This document shows positions 1 to 6,044 of a stretch of DNA of 6,536 nt, piece after piece. The stretch is from positions 4,779 through 11,314 of the forward strand of contig DHLU01000168.1 in assembly GCA_002405435.1 (NCBI GenBank), in the 5' to 3' direction. The translations under genes and the position numbers were made by a program. Position 1 is the stretch's first letter, and every line of letters starts with the position of its first letter. The notes below the pieces were generated by a model. It did not search any database, had not been told where the DNA came from, and saw only the letters and a program-made list of their open reading frames with translations. This DNA is from Flavobacteriales bacterium UBA4660. Its GTDB lineage: Bacteria > Bacteroidota > Bacteroidia > Flavobacteriales_D > Sanyastnellaceae.

Positions 1-341
1 ATAGAATTCCCTGAACCAATTTCCAGGTAACGTTTTGGCTTGAAAACCGACAGCATGGTGTAAATACCTACCATGTCGAGACCGGGCAGATAACCGTTGT
101 TCCATACCGGCAGGGCCGGATCTGTCTCTTCCCCCGACAGCCTGATTTTCCACAAGGCATTTTTATACCGCAGCGCCTCTGCGAGCAACCGGCTGTATTG
201 CGGACGACCGGCGTTGATGATTTCATACAGTCCGGCATGGGGAGGCAGGCCATGGCCATACCTCGGTTTGAAATTGACCTTGTAATCGAGAAACAGGTTT
301 TGAAACCTGGGACTGATAAACCTGTAGAGCGGCTTCAACAT
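1..341 (-). CDS. Class I SAM-dependent methyltransferase, 5' part (runs off left edge)
   Basis: Reading the minus strand from the ATG at 341-339 gives an uninterrupted frame of 113 codons to the window edge, starting MLKPLYRFISPRF. Near residues 27-37 it has RYGHGLPPHAG, and at 105-113 YLEIGSGNS, which fits the glycine-rich SAM-binding motif I of class I methyltransferases. The frame is cut one base short of completing codon 114, so the catalytic half lies outside the window. The N-terminal segment before motif I is long, as in Bacteroidota proteins annotated only as class I SAM-dependent methyltransferases (Methyltransf_24-like, from memory). The substrate is unknown. No other ATG lies close upstream in frame and no clear Shine-Dalgarno is seen, so ATG 341 is the best start. 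It is divergent from the thiolase gene, with a 174-base gap. I am confident in the fold class and not in the function. Confidence 0.78.
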   Translation of the reverse strand, partial: MLKPLYRFISPRFQNLFLDYKVNFKPRYGHGLPPHAGLYEIINAGRPQYSRLLAEALRYKNALWKIRLSGEETDPALPVWNNGYLPGLDMVGIYTMLSVFKPKRYLEIGSGNS

Positions 342-515
342 AGCAGATATGCGGTTCAATGGCGTGGTGAAACGGGTAGCAGCGCGGCAGCAAGCCTGCT
401 GATTTCCGCGCAAAATACATACAAGAGAACCGTATGTGCCACGCGACAGTCTGCCGGCACACTTGCAGACAACGAGAGACATCTTCATTGGGGTTTTCCC
501 TCGCATCTTTGCACC

Positions 516-1712
516 ATGGATGCATTTATTGTTGACTACCTGCGCTCACCAATCGGAAACCTGGCCGGCTCGCTGGCTCCTGTGCGGCCGGATGACCTCG
601 CGTCGCAGGTGCTGCGCGAAATCGTGCAAAGGCATTCGGCGTTAGACCCGGCTGCCATCGACGACATTATACTCGGCTGCGCCAACCAGGCAGGCGAAGA
701 CAACCGCAATGTGGCCCGTATGGCCGGACTATTGGCCGGACTGCCGGTAACGGTTCCAGGTATCACCGTCAACCGTTTGTGTGCATCGGGCATGGCAGCG
801 GGCATTCACGCCGCACATGCGCTGCACGCGGGCGAAGGTCAGGTGATGCTTGCCGGCGGCGTGGAGAGTATGACGCGCGCACCTTGGGTGCTTTCCAAAA
901 GTTCCTCTGCATTCGGCCGTGATGCACAGTTGTTTGACACCAGTTTCGGATGGCGGTTTATCAATCCGGCATTGCAACAGCAATACGGCACAGACGCCAT
1001 GGGAGAAACTGCAGAAAATCTTGCGGAAATGCACGCCATAAGCAGGGATGACCAAGATCAATTTGCGCTGTGGTCTCAGCAAAAAGCCACAGCGGCTGCG
1101 GCGCGTCTGTCTGAAGAAATTATGGCCGTCAGCATCCCGCAGCGCAAGGGCGAACCGGTGACGGTCACACGCGACGAATTTATCAAACCACAAACGACAT
1201 TTGAAGGACTTTCCGCGCTGAAACCCGCGTTTAGAAAAGGTGGAAGTGTAACGGCCGGCAACAGTTCGGGACTCAACGACGGTGCCGCAGCCCTGCTGCT
1301 GGCCAGTGCGTCGGGACTGAAGCAGCATGGACTCACACCACTCGCGCGCATCGTCGCCTCGGGGGTATCAGGAACCGAACCACGCATCATGGGCATAGGA
1401 CCTGTAGCGGCATCCCGGCTGGCACTAAGCCGCGCCGGACTGACCCTCGCACAGGTGGACCTCATCGAACTGAACGAGGCCTTTGCCGCGCAGGTGCTGG
1501 CGTGTACACGCAGCCTTGGGCTCGACGACTCCGATGCCCGAATCAACGTCAATGGCGGTGCCATAGCGCTGGGCCACCCCCTGGGTATGAGCGGTGCCCG
1601 GCTGCTGGGAACCGCTGCGCTGGAGTTGAAACGGCAGCAAAAGCACTATGCGCTCTGCACCATGTGCATCGGCGTCGGCCAGGGTTTTGCCGTAGTGCTC
1701 GAAAAGTGCTGA
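516..1712 (+). CDS. paaJ: 3-oxoadipyl-CoA thiolase (acetyl-CoA acyltransferase, PaaJ/PcaF type)
   Basis: This 398-aa thiolase would cleave 3-oxoadipyl-CoA with CoA to acetyl-CoA and succinyl-CoA, the last step of phenylacetate (PaaJ) or beta-ketoadipate (PcaF) breakdown in the cytoplasm. The catalytic residues are in place: nucleophile Cys89 in NRLCASG, NEAF at 320-323, His354 in GGAIALGHPLGMSG, and Cys384 in CTMCIGVGQG. Segments typical of the PaaJ/PcaF branch rather than general FadA/AtoB thiolases are GCANQAGEDNRNVARMAG (54-71), FDTSFGWRFINP (140-151) and AMGETAENLAE (161-171). The frame stays open upstream to 198, but MDAFIVDYLRSPIG at 516 aligns with the family N-terminus and the extension would cover the antisense methyltransferase start, so 516 is chosen. 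No clear Shine-Dalgarno is present. The PaaY gene 56 bases downstream favours the phenylacetate role. A broader-range 3-ketoacyl-CoA thiolase is the alternative. Confidence 0.93.
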   Translation: MDAFIVDYLRSPIGNLAGSLAPVRPDDLASQVLREIVQRHSALDPAAIDDIILGCANQAGEDNRNVARMAGLLAGLPVTVPGITVNRLCASGMAAGIHAAHALHAGEGQVMLAGGVESMTRAPWVLSKSSSAFGRDAQLFDTSFGWRFINPALQQQYGTDAMGETAENLAEMHAISRDDQDQFALWSQQKATAAAARLSEEIMAVSIPQRKGEPVTVTRDEFIKPQTTFEGLSALKPAFRKGGSVTAGNSSGLNDGAAALLLASASGLKQHGLTPLARIVASGVSGTEPRIMGIGPVAASRLALSRAGLTLAQVDLIELNEAFAAQVLACTRSLGLDDSDARINVNGGAIALGHPLGMSGARLLGTAALELKRQQKHYALCTMCIGVGQGFAVVLEKC

Positions 1713-1768
1713 GCGACGCCCGGTCCGACGCCTGCAGGTCCTGGCAAGCCTTCCCGTACCTTTGAGGC

Positions 1769-2371
1769 ATGCCCAATATTTTCAAATTCAACGGTATTAT
1801 TCCGGTCGTTCATCCGACAGCCTTTGTGCACCCCAATGCAACGGTAACAGGCAATGTGGTGATCGGGCCGCATGTATATATCGGGCCAGGTGCAGCCTTG
1901 CGCGGCGATTGGGGCCAGATTGTGGTGGAAGAAGGAAGCAATGTGCAGGAAAACTGCACCATTCATATGTTTCCCGGTGTGCGCGTGCTCTTGCAGGCAG
2001 GCGCCCATATCGGCCACGGTGCAGTAATTCACGGCGCCACCATTGGCAGAAATTGCCTGATTGGAATGAACGCCGTTGTGATGGACCGCGCAGTAATCGG
2101 TGATGAATGCATCGTGGGCGCACTGACCCTGGTGCTGGCCGATACTTCCATTCCGCCGCGCAGCGTGGTGGTGGGCAATCCGGGCAAGGTCACAAAGCAG
2201 GTGAGCGACGAGATGCTCAACTGGAAAACCGAAGGCACCGGATGGTACAGGCGGCTGCCCGAAGAATGTCGTCAGTGGCTCGAGCCCTGTGCGCCGCTGA
2301 CAGAAGTGCCTGAAGACCGCAAGGTGCAGGAAGGTGCTTACAAAACCTGGAAAGAAACCCGCCATCCATGA
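1769..2371 (+). CDS. paaY: PaaY-type hexapeptide-repeat thioesterase / gamma-carbonic-anhydrase-like protein
   Basis: This 200-aa protein has the left-handed beta-helix of the gamma-carbonic anhydrase family. Hexapeptide turns run through about residues 15-140 (VHPNATV, VIGPHVYIGPGAALRGD, IGHGAVIHGATIG, LIGMNAVVMDRAVIG). Arg45-Gly46-Asp47 and His66, His83 and His88 sit where the family has its structural Arg/Asp and three metal-binding His; this assignment is by pattern only. The length, the opening FNGIIPVVHPTAFVHP and the tail with LNWKTEGTGWYRRL match E. coli PaaY from memory more closely than YrdA or CaiE. PaaY is described as a thioesterase that frees CoA from dead-end intermediates of the phenylacetyl-CoA pathway, and the adjacent PaaJ-type thiolase supports this. 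The stop overlaps the trmN6 start by 4 bases (ATGA), suggesting one transcript and translational coupling. A generic gamma-CA-like protein remains possible. Confidence 0.87.
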   Translation: MPNIFKFNGIIPVVHPTAFVHPNATVTGNVVIGPHVYIGPGAALRGDWGQIVVEEGSNVQENCTIHMFPGVRVLLQAGAHIGHGAVIHGATIGRNCLIGMNAVVMDRAVIGDECIVGALTLVLADTSIPPRSVVVGNPGKVTKQVSDEMLNWKTEGTGWYRRLPEECRQWLEPCAPLTEVPEDRKVQEGAYKTWKETRHP

Positions 2372-3087
2372 AAGTCGCAGAGAGCAAACCCTTTCGCTTC
2401 AAACAATTCGAAGTGATGCAATCGCGCAGCGCGATGAAGGTCGGCACCGACGGGGTATTGCTGGCGGCATGGGCCATGGTTTCAGACAGCCCCCGCATAC
2501 TGGATGCCGGGTCAGGCACCGGAGTCATTGCGTTGATCTGCGCACAGCGCAATCATGCTGCGCAGATTGAAGCCATAGAAATTGACAGCGGCAGTGCCCA
2601 GGATGCCAGGGAAAATTTTGCCGCCAGTCCGTGGAGCAACCGGCTGCGGCTGCACGAAGGCGATTTCCTGAGAATTGCGAGAGGAGAGAAATTTGACCTC
2701 ATCATAAGCAACCCACCGTATTTCTCAGATTCGCTGCGGGCTATCAACCCCAGCCGCAGTGCCGCCCGCCACGACGACTCACTGCCCGCTCCGGCATTTA
2801 TGCTCAAGTCCTCTCAACTGCTCGCCCGCCATGGACGCATCGCGGTAATCTTTCCGAAAACCCAACTCGAGCGATGGTCACGAGAGGCCGCACGGTTTGA
2901 TTTCTACCCCGAACGGATCTGCCACGTTTTCACGCTGCCGACGCGTGATTCATCGCGGGTGATGGTTGAGTTTTCCCACCTGCATCCGGCGGAACCCAAA
3001 ATGGAAAGTATCCTTATAGAAAAAAGCCCCGGACTATGGTCCGAGGCTTATAAAGACCTTATGAGGTATTATTTCATCAAACACTGA
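2368..3087 (+). CDS. trmN6: tRNA1(Val) (adenine(37)-N6)-methyltransferase TrmN6 (YfiC)
   Basis: This 239-aa enzyme would methylate N6 of A37, next to the anticodon of tRNA1(Val), using SAM. The N-terminal signature FRFKQFEVMQSRSAMKVGTD (residues 9-28) is typical of TrmN6/YfiC. Motif I is LDAGSGTGVIAL (45-56), the acidic residue binding the SAM ribose is probably Glu71 in IEID, and the N6-adenine methyltransferase motif NPPY is at 115-118. The length is normal for the family. The start overlaps the paaY stop (ATGA, 2368-2371), so expression is probably coupled to the upstream catabolic genes. The only functional link I can suggest is shared transcription. The stop codon lies inside the left arm of the terminator hairpin at 3083-3108. 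A related methyltransferase of the PrmC/RsmC superfamily is the alternative, but the N-terminal signature argues against it. Confidence 0.93.
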   Translation: MKVAESKPFRFKQFEVMQSRSAMKVGTDGVLLAAWAMVSDSPRILDAGSGTGVIALICAQRNHAAQIEAIEIDSGSAQDARENFAASPWSNRLRLHEGDFLRIARGEKFDLIISNPPYFSDSLRAINPSRSAARHDDSLPAPAFMLKSSQLLARHGRIAVIFPKTQLERWSREAARFDFYPERICHVFTLPTRDSSRVMVEFSHLHPAEPKMESILIEKSPGLWSEAYKDLMRYYFIKH

Positions 3088-3108
3088 GCGGTTGCGGGCT
3101 CAGTTTTT
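3083..3108 (+). terminator. Intrinsic terminator between convergent genes
   Basis: ACTGAGC (3083-3089) and GCTCAGT (3098-3104) form a 7-bp perfect stem around an 8-base loop, GGTTGCGG, and the T-run TTTTT covers 3104-3108. This is a good rho-independent terminator for the thiolase-paaY-trmN6 transcript. The same stem ends the minus-strand gene, but the downstream bases there (TGTTTG) form a weaker U-tract. The trmN6 stop (TGA 3085-3087) is in the left arm and the minus-strand stop (complement of 3100-3102) is in the right arm. Confidence 0.68.
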
Positions 3109-5382
3109 CACCAGCATTACCCAACCCTCCTTGAATTCATAGCTGTCTTGTTTGCGAATTCCGAGCACGTAGTAATAGGTGCCTTCCGCGAGTTCCGTCG
3201 GTGACCAGTTGTTGGTGTAATTGTCGCTTTCGTACATCAGATTACCCCAGCGGTTGTATACGCGGAGGGTGCTCTTGTCAAAATACTCCAGTCCCTCAAA
3301 CACAAGGTTGTCGTTGTCGCCGTCATTGTTGGGCGTGAAGATGTTCGGGAAGACGACATAACAGTTGAGCAGCTCTACGTTATAGAGACTCACCTCGGAA
3401 AATCCGCATTCACCTTCACTGGCCAGCAGCACATAGTCGCCGGAAGCGCTGACCGGAATAGCAGGACCGGTGCCGGCGGGTACGCCCTCATCCGAACCCG
3501 GTGCGAAGTAGGTCCACTGGTAGGTATAATCCTCTTCGGCAAATGCATATTCCAACCAGGCATCACCCCCTGCGCACAACTCGGTGGTATCAACCACCGA
3601 TGCGGGGGGCTCAGGTATAAACAACCAGACCGAATCTGTCACCTCACACTGAGGATCCTGAGAAGGATTCACCGTCAGATAAAACCATGTATCCTCAGCA
3701 AGTGCTTCCACCACCGGGTCAGCGATGTTGTCGTTGCTGAGCGGTGCACCCGGACTCCAGTTATACTGGTACACGATGCCGGTTACAGGATTGGTTACCA
3801 CACCTTCCAGCTGCGCCTCGCCGCAGAAGGGCATATCTGCGCCTGCATCGGGGATGGGGCCCGGATAACTGCTAACCGTTATGGTTTCAGTGTAGCTGCA
3901 ACCGAAATCATCGGTGGCGGTGTAGGTATAATCAAAAACCCCTTCTTCGGGTATGACAAAAGAATAGACATCGCCGGCTCCACCTGCGGTGAAAAACTGA
4001 CCTGACCAGTAGGTGGAATCGATGTCGAGGCCGATGCTGGGCGTAAATGAAATAAGTTCGGGATAGAGTTCCGGGTCAAACTGAATGGACCAATCGAATA
4101 TAAAACCATTGTCTACAGCCCACAGGTCGCACACTTCCACGGTCCATGTGCCGTTGAGCGGACAACCCAGCAGGTTGGTAAAGGGCTGAACACTTTCATA
4201 GGTTCCTGCGGGCAGCGTGCCTCCGAACCCATTCTCTGCCCAGGTGCCGTTGGTGGCTTCAGGAGACCAGTAGTAATCGTAACCTACGCCCGGCGTCAGC
4301 GACTCGTCATCTACCGGCTCTCCCAGCCAGGTGCCGCCTCCACCCTGCTGGTGCACGGCGATTGCAGATCCATCGGGACAAATAAAGGTGATTACGAAAT
4401 CACCCATGAAGGAGTGCTCGAAATTGATAAAGAAAAAATCAAGGTCACCGACCTCGTCGATAGTTTCACCCGGATTAAAGGCGGTGAAGGTCAAGTCGCT
4501 CGAAAAACACTGCGACTGGTCGTCGGGAATAAACAACCCCCCGCCAAAGTCCACATCCGGCTGGGGGTCGAAGGTCACCGGAGTGGCTTCTCCGGTAATG
4601 GTCACTTCCTGACCGACACAAACCTGGTAGTCGTCTGCCACGGCTGTTATTTCGGGCGTGGTGGATACAAACACCAGCACATCGGTCAGGTTGGCATTGG
4701 AACAATCCGTGTTGTCGGTGAGAAAAAGCCTAACCTTGTATACACCCGGATTGGCGAAAGAATGGGTCACCTGCGGCCAGTCGGTCGTGTTGGTGGTGCC
4801 ATCATCAAAGTCCCACGTGAATGAATCGAGCGTCACGCCTTCCGCAAAGGTGGAGGCGCTGCCGTCAAACACCACCTCTTCTCCAACACACAGCCGCATG
4901 GGGTTTATCTCCGACTCATCGACAGTGACAATGGCGAAGGGTTTCAGACAAGGCGTTTCGCAACTGATTTCAGCCCCGAAACTGCCCACATCGCTATCGC
5001 TGTTGCTGGTGAAGACAAGCGTGAGGCAACTGCCGGTGGATGTAATATTTTGAGCCTGCAGGTCATCGGTCGTGTAGGTACCGATGAGCGGCGAGCCGGT
5101 ATCCGGACCATCATAAATCTCAAGCTGGTCGCCGGTCCCCAGGTCAAAAAAGGCCCAGTAAAGGTTTACATTGGGAATTTCCCCTGAGCCGTCCTGACAA
5201 ATGGTGACCTGACTGTTTTCATTGGGCGAGTAATCGGAGGCGCTGCAGCCCGAATCAGTGAGAAATCCACCGCAGGCATCAATCTGCGATTCCACTCCGA
5301 AGCAGTTTTCCTGCGCCATACCCATTGCCGCTGAGGCAAGAGCGATAATGATTGTGCTTATTTTTTTCATCCTCATTCCCAT
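3100..5382 (-). CDS. Secreted multidomain protein: CUB, PKD, P-domain-like, T9SS type B sorting domain
   Basis: This 760-aa exported protein is probably passed to the cell surface or medium by the type IX secretion system. The signal peptide is residues 1-23, with basic MRMKK, a hydrophobic stretch and a cut after GMA before Gln24. A CUB-like domain follows at about 37-141 (WAFFDLGTGDQLEIYDGPDT, GSCLTLVFTSN). A PKD domain spans about 146-241, with FTWDFDDGTT (188-197) and HSFANPGVYKVRLFLTD. About 272-440 resembles a proprotein-convertase P domain (HSFMGDFVITFICPDGS, LNGTWTVEVCD). Less clear Ig-like segments with paired Cys follow. The C-terminus, about 673-760, is a gliding-motility-associated/type B sorting domain (FPNIFTPNNDGDND, LRVYNRWGNLMYES). 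There is no recognisable catalytic domain, so binding or adhesion is more likely than enzymatic activity; the ligand is unknown. ATGs at 5382, 5376 and 5370 are in frame. The first is favoured because it shares a base with the upstream stop (TAATG), although the third gives a classic MKK signal peptide. Confidence 0.9.
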   Translation of the reverse strand: MGMRMKKISTIIIALASAAMGMAQENCFGVESQIDACGGFLTDSGCSASDYSPNENSQVTICQDGSGEIPNVNLYWAFFDLGTGDQLEIYDGPDTGSPLIGTYTTDDLQAQNITSTGSCLTLVFTSNSDSDVGSFGAEISCETPCLKPFAIVTVDESEINPMRLCVGEEVVFDGSASTFAEGVTLDSFTWDFDDGTTNTTDWPQVTHSFANPGVYKVRLFLTDNTDCSNANLTDVLVFVSTTPEITAVADDYQVCVGQEVTITGEATPVTFDPQPDVDFGGGLFIPDDQSQCFSSDLTFTAFNPGETIDEVGDLDFFFINFEHSFMGDFVITFICPDGSAIAVHQQGGGGTWLGEPVDDESLTPGVGYDYYWSPEATNGTWAENGFGGTLPAGTYESVQPFTNLLGCPLNGTWTVEVCDLWAVDNGFIFDWSIQFDPELYPELISFTPSIGLDIDSTYWSGQFFTAGGAGDVYSFVIPEEGVFDYTYTATDDFGCSYTETITVSSYPGPIPDAGADMPFCGEAQLEGVVTNPVTGIVYQYNWSPGAPLSNDNIADPVVEALAEDTWFYLTVNPSQDPQCEVTDSVWLFIPEPPASVVDTTELCAGGDAWLEYAFAEEDYTYQWTYFAPGSDEGVPAGTGPAIPVSASGDYVLLASEGECGFSEVSLYNVELLNCYVVFPNIFTPNNDGDNDNLVFEGLEYFDKSTLRVYNRWGNLMYESDNYTNNWSPTELAEGTYYYVLGIRKQDSYEFKEGWVMLVKN

Positions 5383-5783
5383 TATTGGTTTTTCCTGCCT
5401 GCGAGGTCCCGCTGGTGAAGCACCCGCATGCGCTGCCCGGAGTAGATAAACAAGGTACGGCCGGTATCGCCAAGCCGGAAATACTGGTGTTCGGTCGGAT
5501 GCAGCTGAATACCAGACACCAGCACATTAAATGTTTGAGCCGAAATGTTTTCACCCAAACCGTAAAGGGCACAGGCATCAGGCAGTCCGGCGGCCTTTTC
5601 AGGATTGGATTCAATCAGACAGGCATTGTCGGCTACAAAGCTGAAATAGTCCAGTTCAGCCGCCGTCATCGCAGCGCGCTGTTCGGCACTGAAGGCATCG
5701 TGCACCTTTGGGGAAAGCCCCTGGGTCTGGGCGCTGAGCACAGCACTTAAAAGTATTGTGAACGAGGTTATTACGGTTTTCAT
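5382..5783 (-). CDS. Small exported protein of unknown function, coupled to the T9SS-sorted protein
   Basis: This 133-aa protein matches no family I can name. It starts MKTVITSFTILLSAVLSAQT, a clear type I signal peptide of about 19 residues cut after LSA before Gln; there is no lipobox Cys. The mature part is about 114 residues. It opens with an acidic/alanine-rich region that may be helical (AFSAEQRAAMTAAELDYFSF). Two Cys follow, in NACLIES and DACALYG, which could form a disulphide once exported. A more beta-like tail comes next (YFRLGDTGRTLFIYSGQRM) with a basic end. There is no membrane segment after the signal peptide and no T9SS sorting domain, so it probably stays in the periplasm or is released by another route. 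Its TAA stop shares one base with the next ATG (TAATG), pointing to termination-reinitiation with the 760-aa gene. A candidate promoter lies upstream. It may be an accessory or chaperone-like partner; that is inference. Confidence 0.75.
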   Translation of the reverse strand: MKTVITSFTILLSAVLSAQTQGLSPKVHDAFSAEQRAAMTAAELDYFSFVADNACLIESNPEKAAGLPDACALYGLGENISAQTFNVLVSGIQLHPTEHQYFRLGDTGRTLFIYSGQRMRVLHQRDLAGRKNQ

Positions 5784-6044
5784 TTAGCAGTTGTTTTTGA
5801 TTTCGAAAAGGTTGACAATCATAGGCGGACAAAGGTTGCCTGAGGCTGATACCGCGGCAAAGGAAAAGCGCTTTGCGCAGCATTGCGGAGACAATAGCAT
5901 GAATGGCAAACACTTAGGCTCTTCCATAGTCAACCCCAACCCTGGGTGGGTATGCAGCGAAGTCCTGCTGAGAAGCGGAAATCAGCTGTGGCTAGCACAT
6001 TTGTTTTTGGGTCATTACCTTCGGCCGTCGAAAAAAAAACGGAT
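5784..6044. other. Divergent intergenic region
   Basis: These 261 bases separate the minus-strand exported-protein pair from the plus-strand GNAT-like gene and must hold promoters for both. Apart from the minus-strand candidate at 5830-5861 I see no convincing operator, riboswitch or RNA gene. A run of nine A (6031-6039) lies just before the plus-strand start at 6045. A-rich leaders commonly replace Shine-Dalgarno sequences in this phylum, so the run may help initiation. Open frames through the region (for example 5791-6063 plus) have no protein-like features. Confidence 0.6.
5830..5861 (-). promoter_or_regulatory. Candidate Bacteroidota-type -33/-7 promoter for the exported-protein pair
   Basis: On the minus strand, TTTG (5861-5858) is followed after 20 bases by AACCTTTG (5837-5830). 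The known Bacteroidota primary sigma consensus is TTTG, about 19-21 bases, then TAnnTTTG. Only the first base of the -7 box differs. Transcription would begin near 5824, leaving a leader of about 40 bases before the ATG at 5783. The location just upstream of the first gene of a two-gene unit supports it. The motif is short, so a chance match cannot be excluded. Confidence 0.45.

Noticed and set aside
198..515. Upstream extension of the thiolase frame by 106 codons
   Set aside because: The extra sequence is not thiolase-like, covers the antisense methyltransferase start, and the family N-terminus begins at 516.
729..1564. Minus-strand frames of 199 and 162 codons opposite the thiolase
   Set aside because: They are composition-driven open frames antisense to a clearly conserved enzyme, with no domain features.
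1731..1738. CCTGCAGG palindrome between the thiolase and paaY
   Set aside because: It has no loop and no T-run, is not repeated, and is too short to call an operator or terminator.
1757..1764. TACCTTTG, a perfect -7 box match just before paaY
   Set aside because: It ends only 4 bases before the ATG and has no TTTG/TTG at the right spacing upstream, so it is probably chance.
1646..2365. Long minus-strand frame of 239 codons opposite paaY
   Set aside because: Its sequence is rich in His, Cys and Arg with no motif, and it lies entirely opposite a convincing conserved gene; it is a shadow frame.
4351..4824. Plus-strand frame of 157 codons opposite the large secreted protein
   Set aside because: There is no recognisable motif, and the opposite strand encodes well-defined PKD and P-domain-like segments.
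5656..5913. Minus-strand 85-codon frame overlapping the small exported protein
   Set aside because: It lies in a different frame from the gene with a clear signal peptide and coupled stop, and looks like a shadow.
5996..6003. CACATTTG as a -7 box for the GNAT-like gene
   Set aside because: There is no TTTG or TTG about 19-21 bases upstream, so the match is too weak to report as a promoter.
6031..6039. Run of nine A as a slippage or frameshift site
   Set aside because: It lies upstream of the start codon in the leader, so it cannot shift the GNAT-like reading frame.
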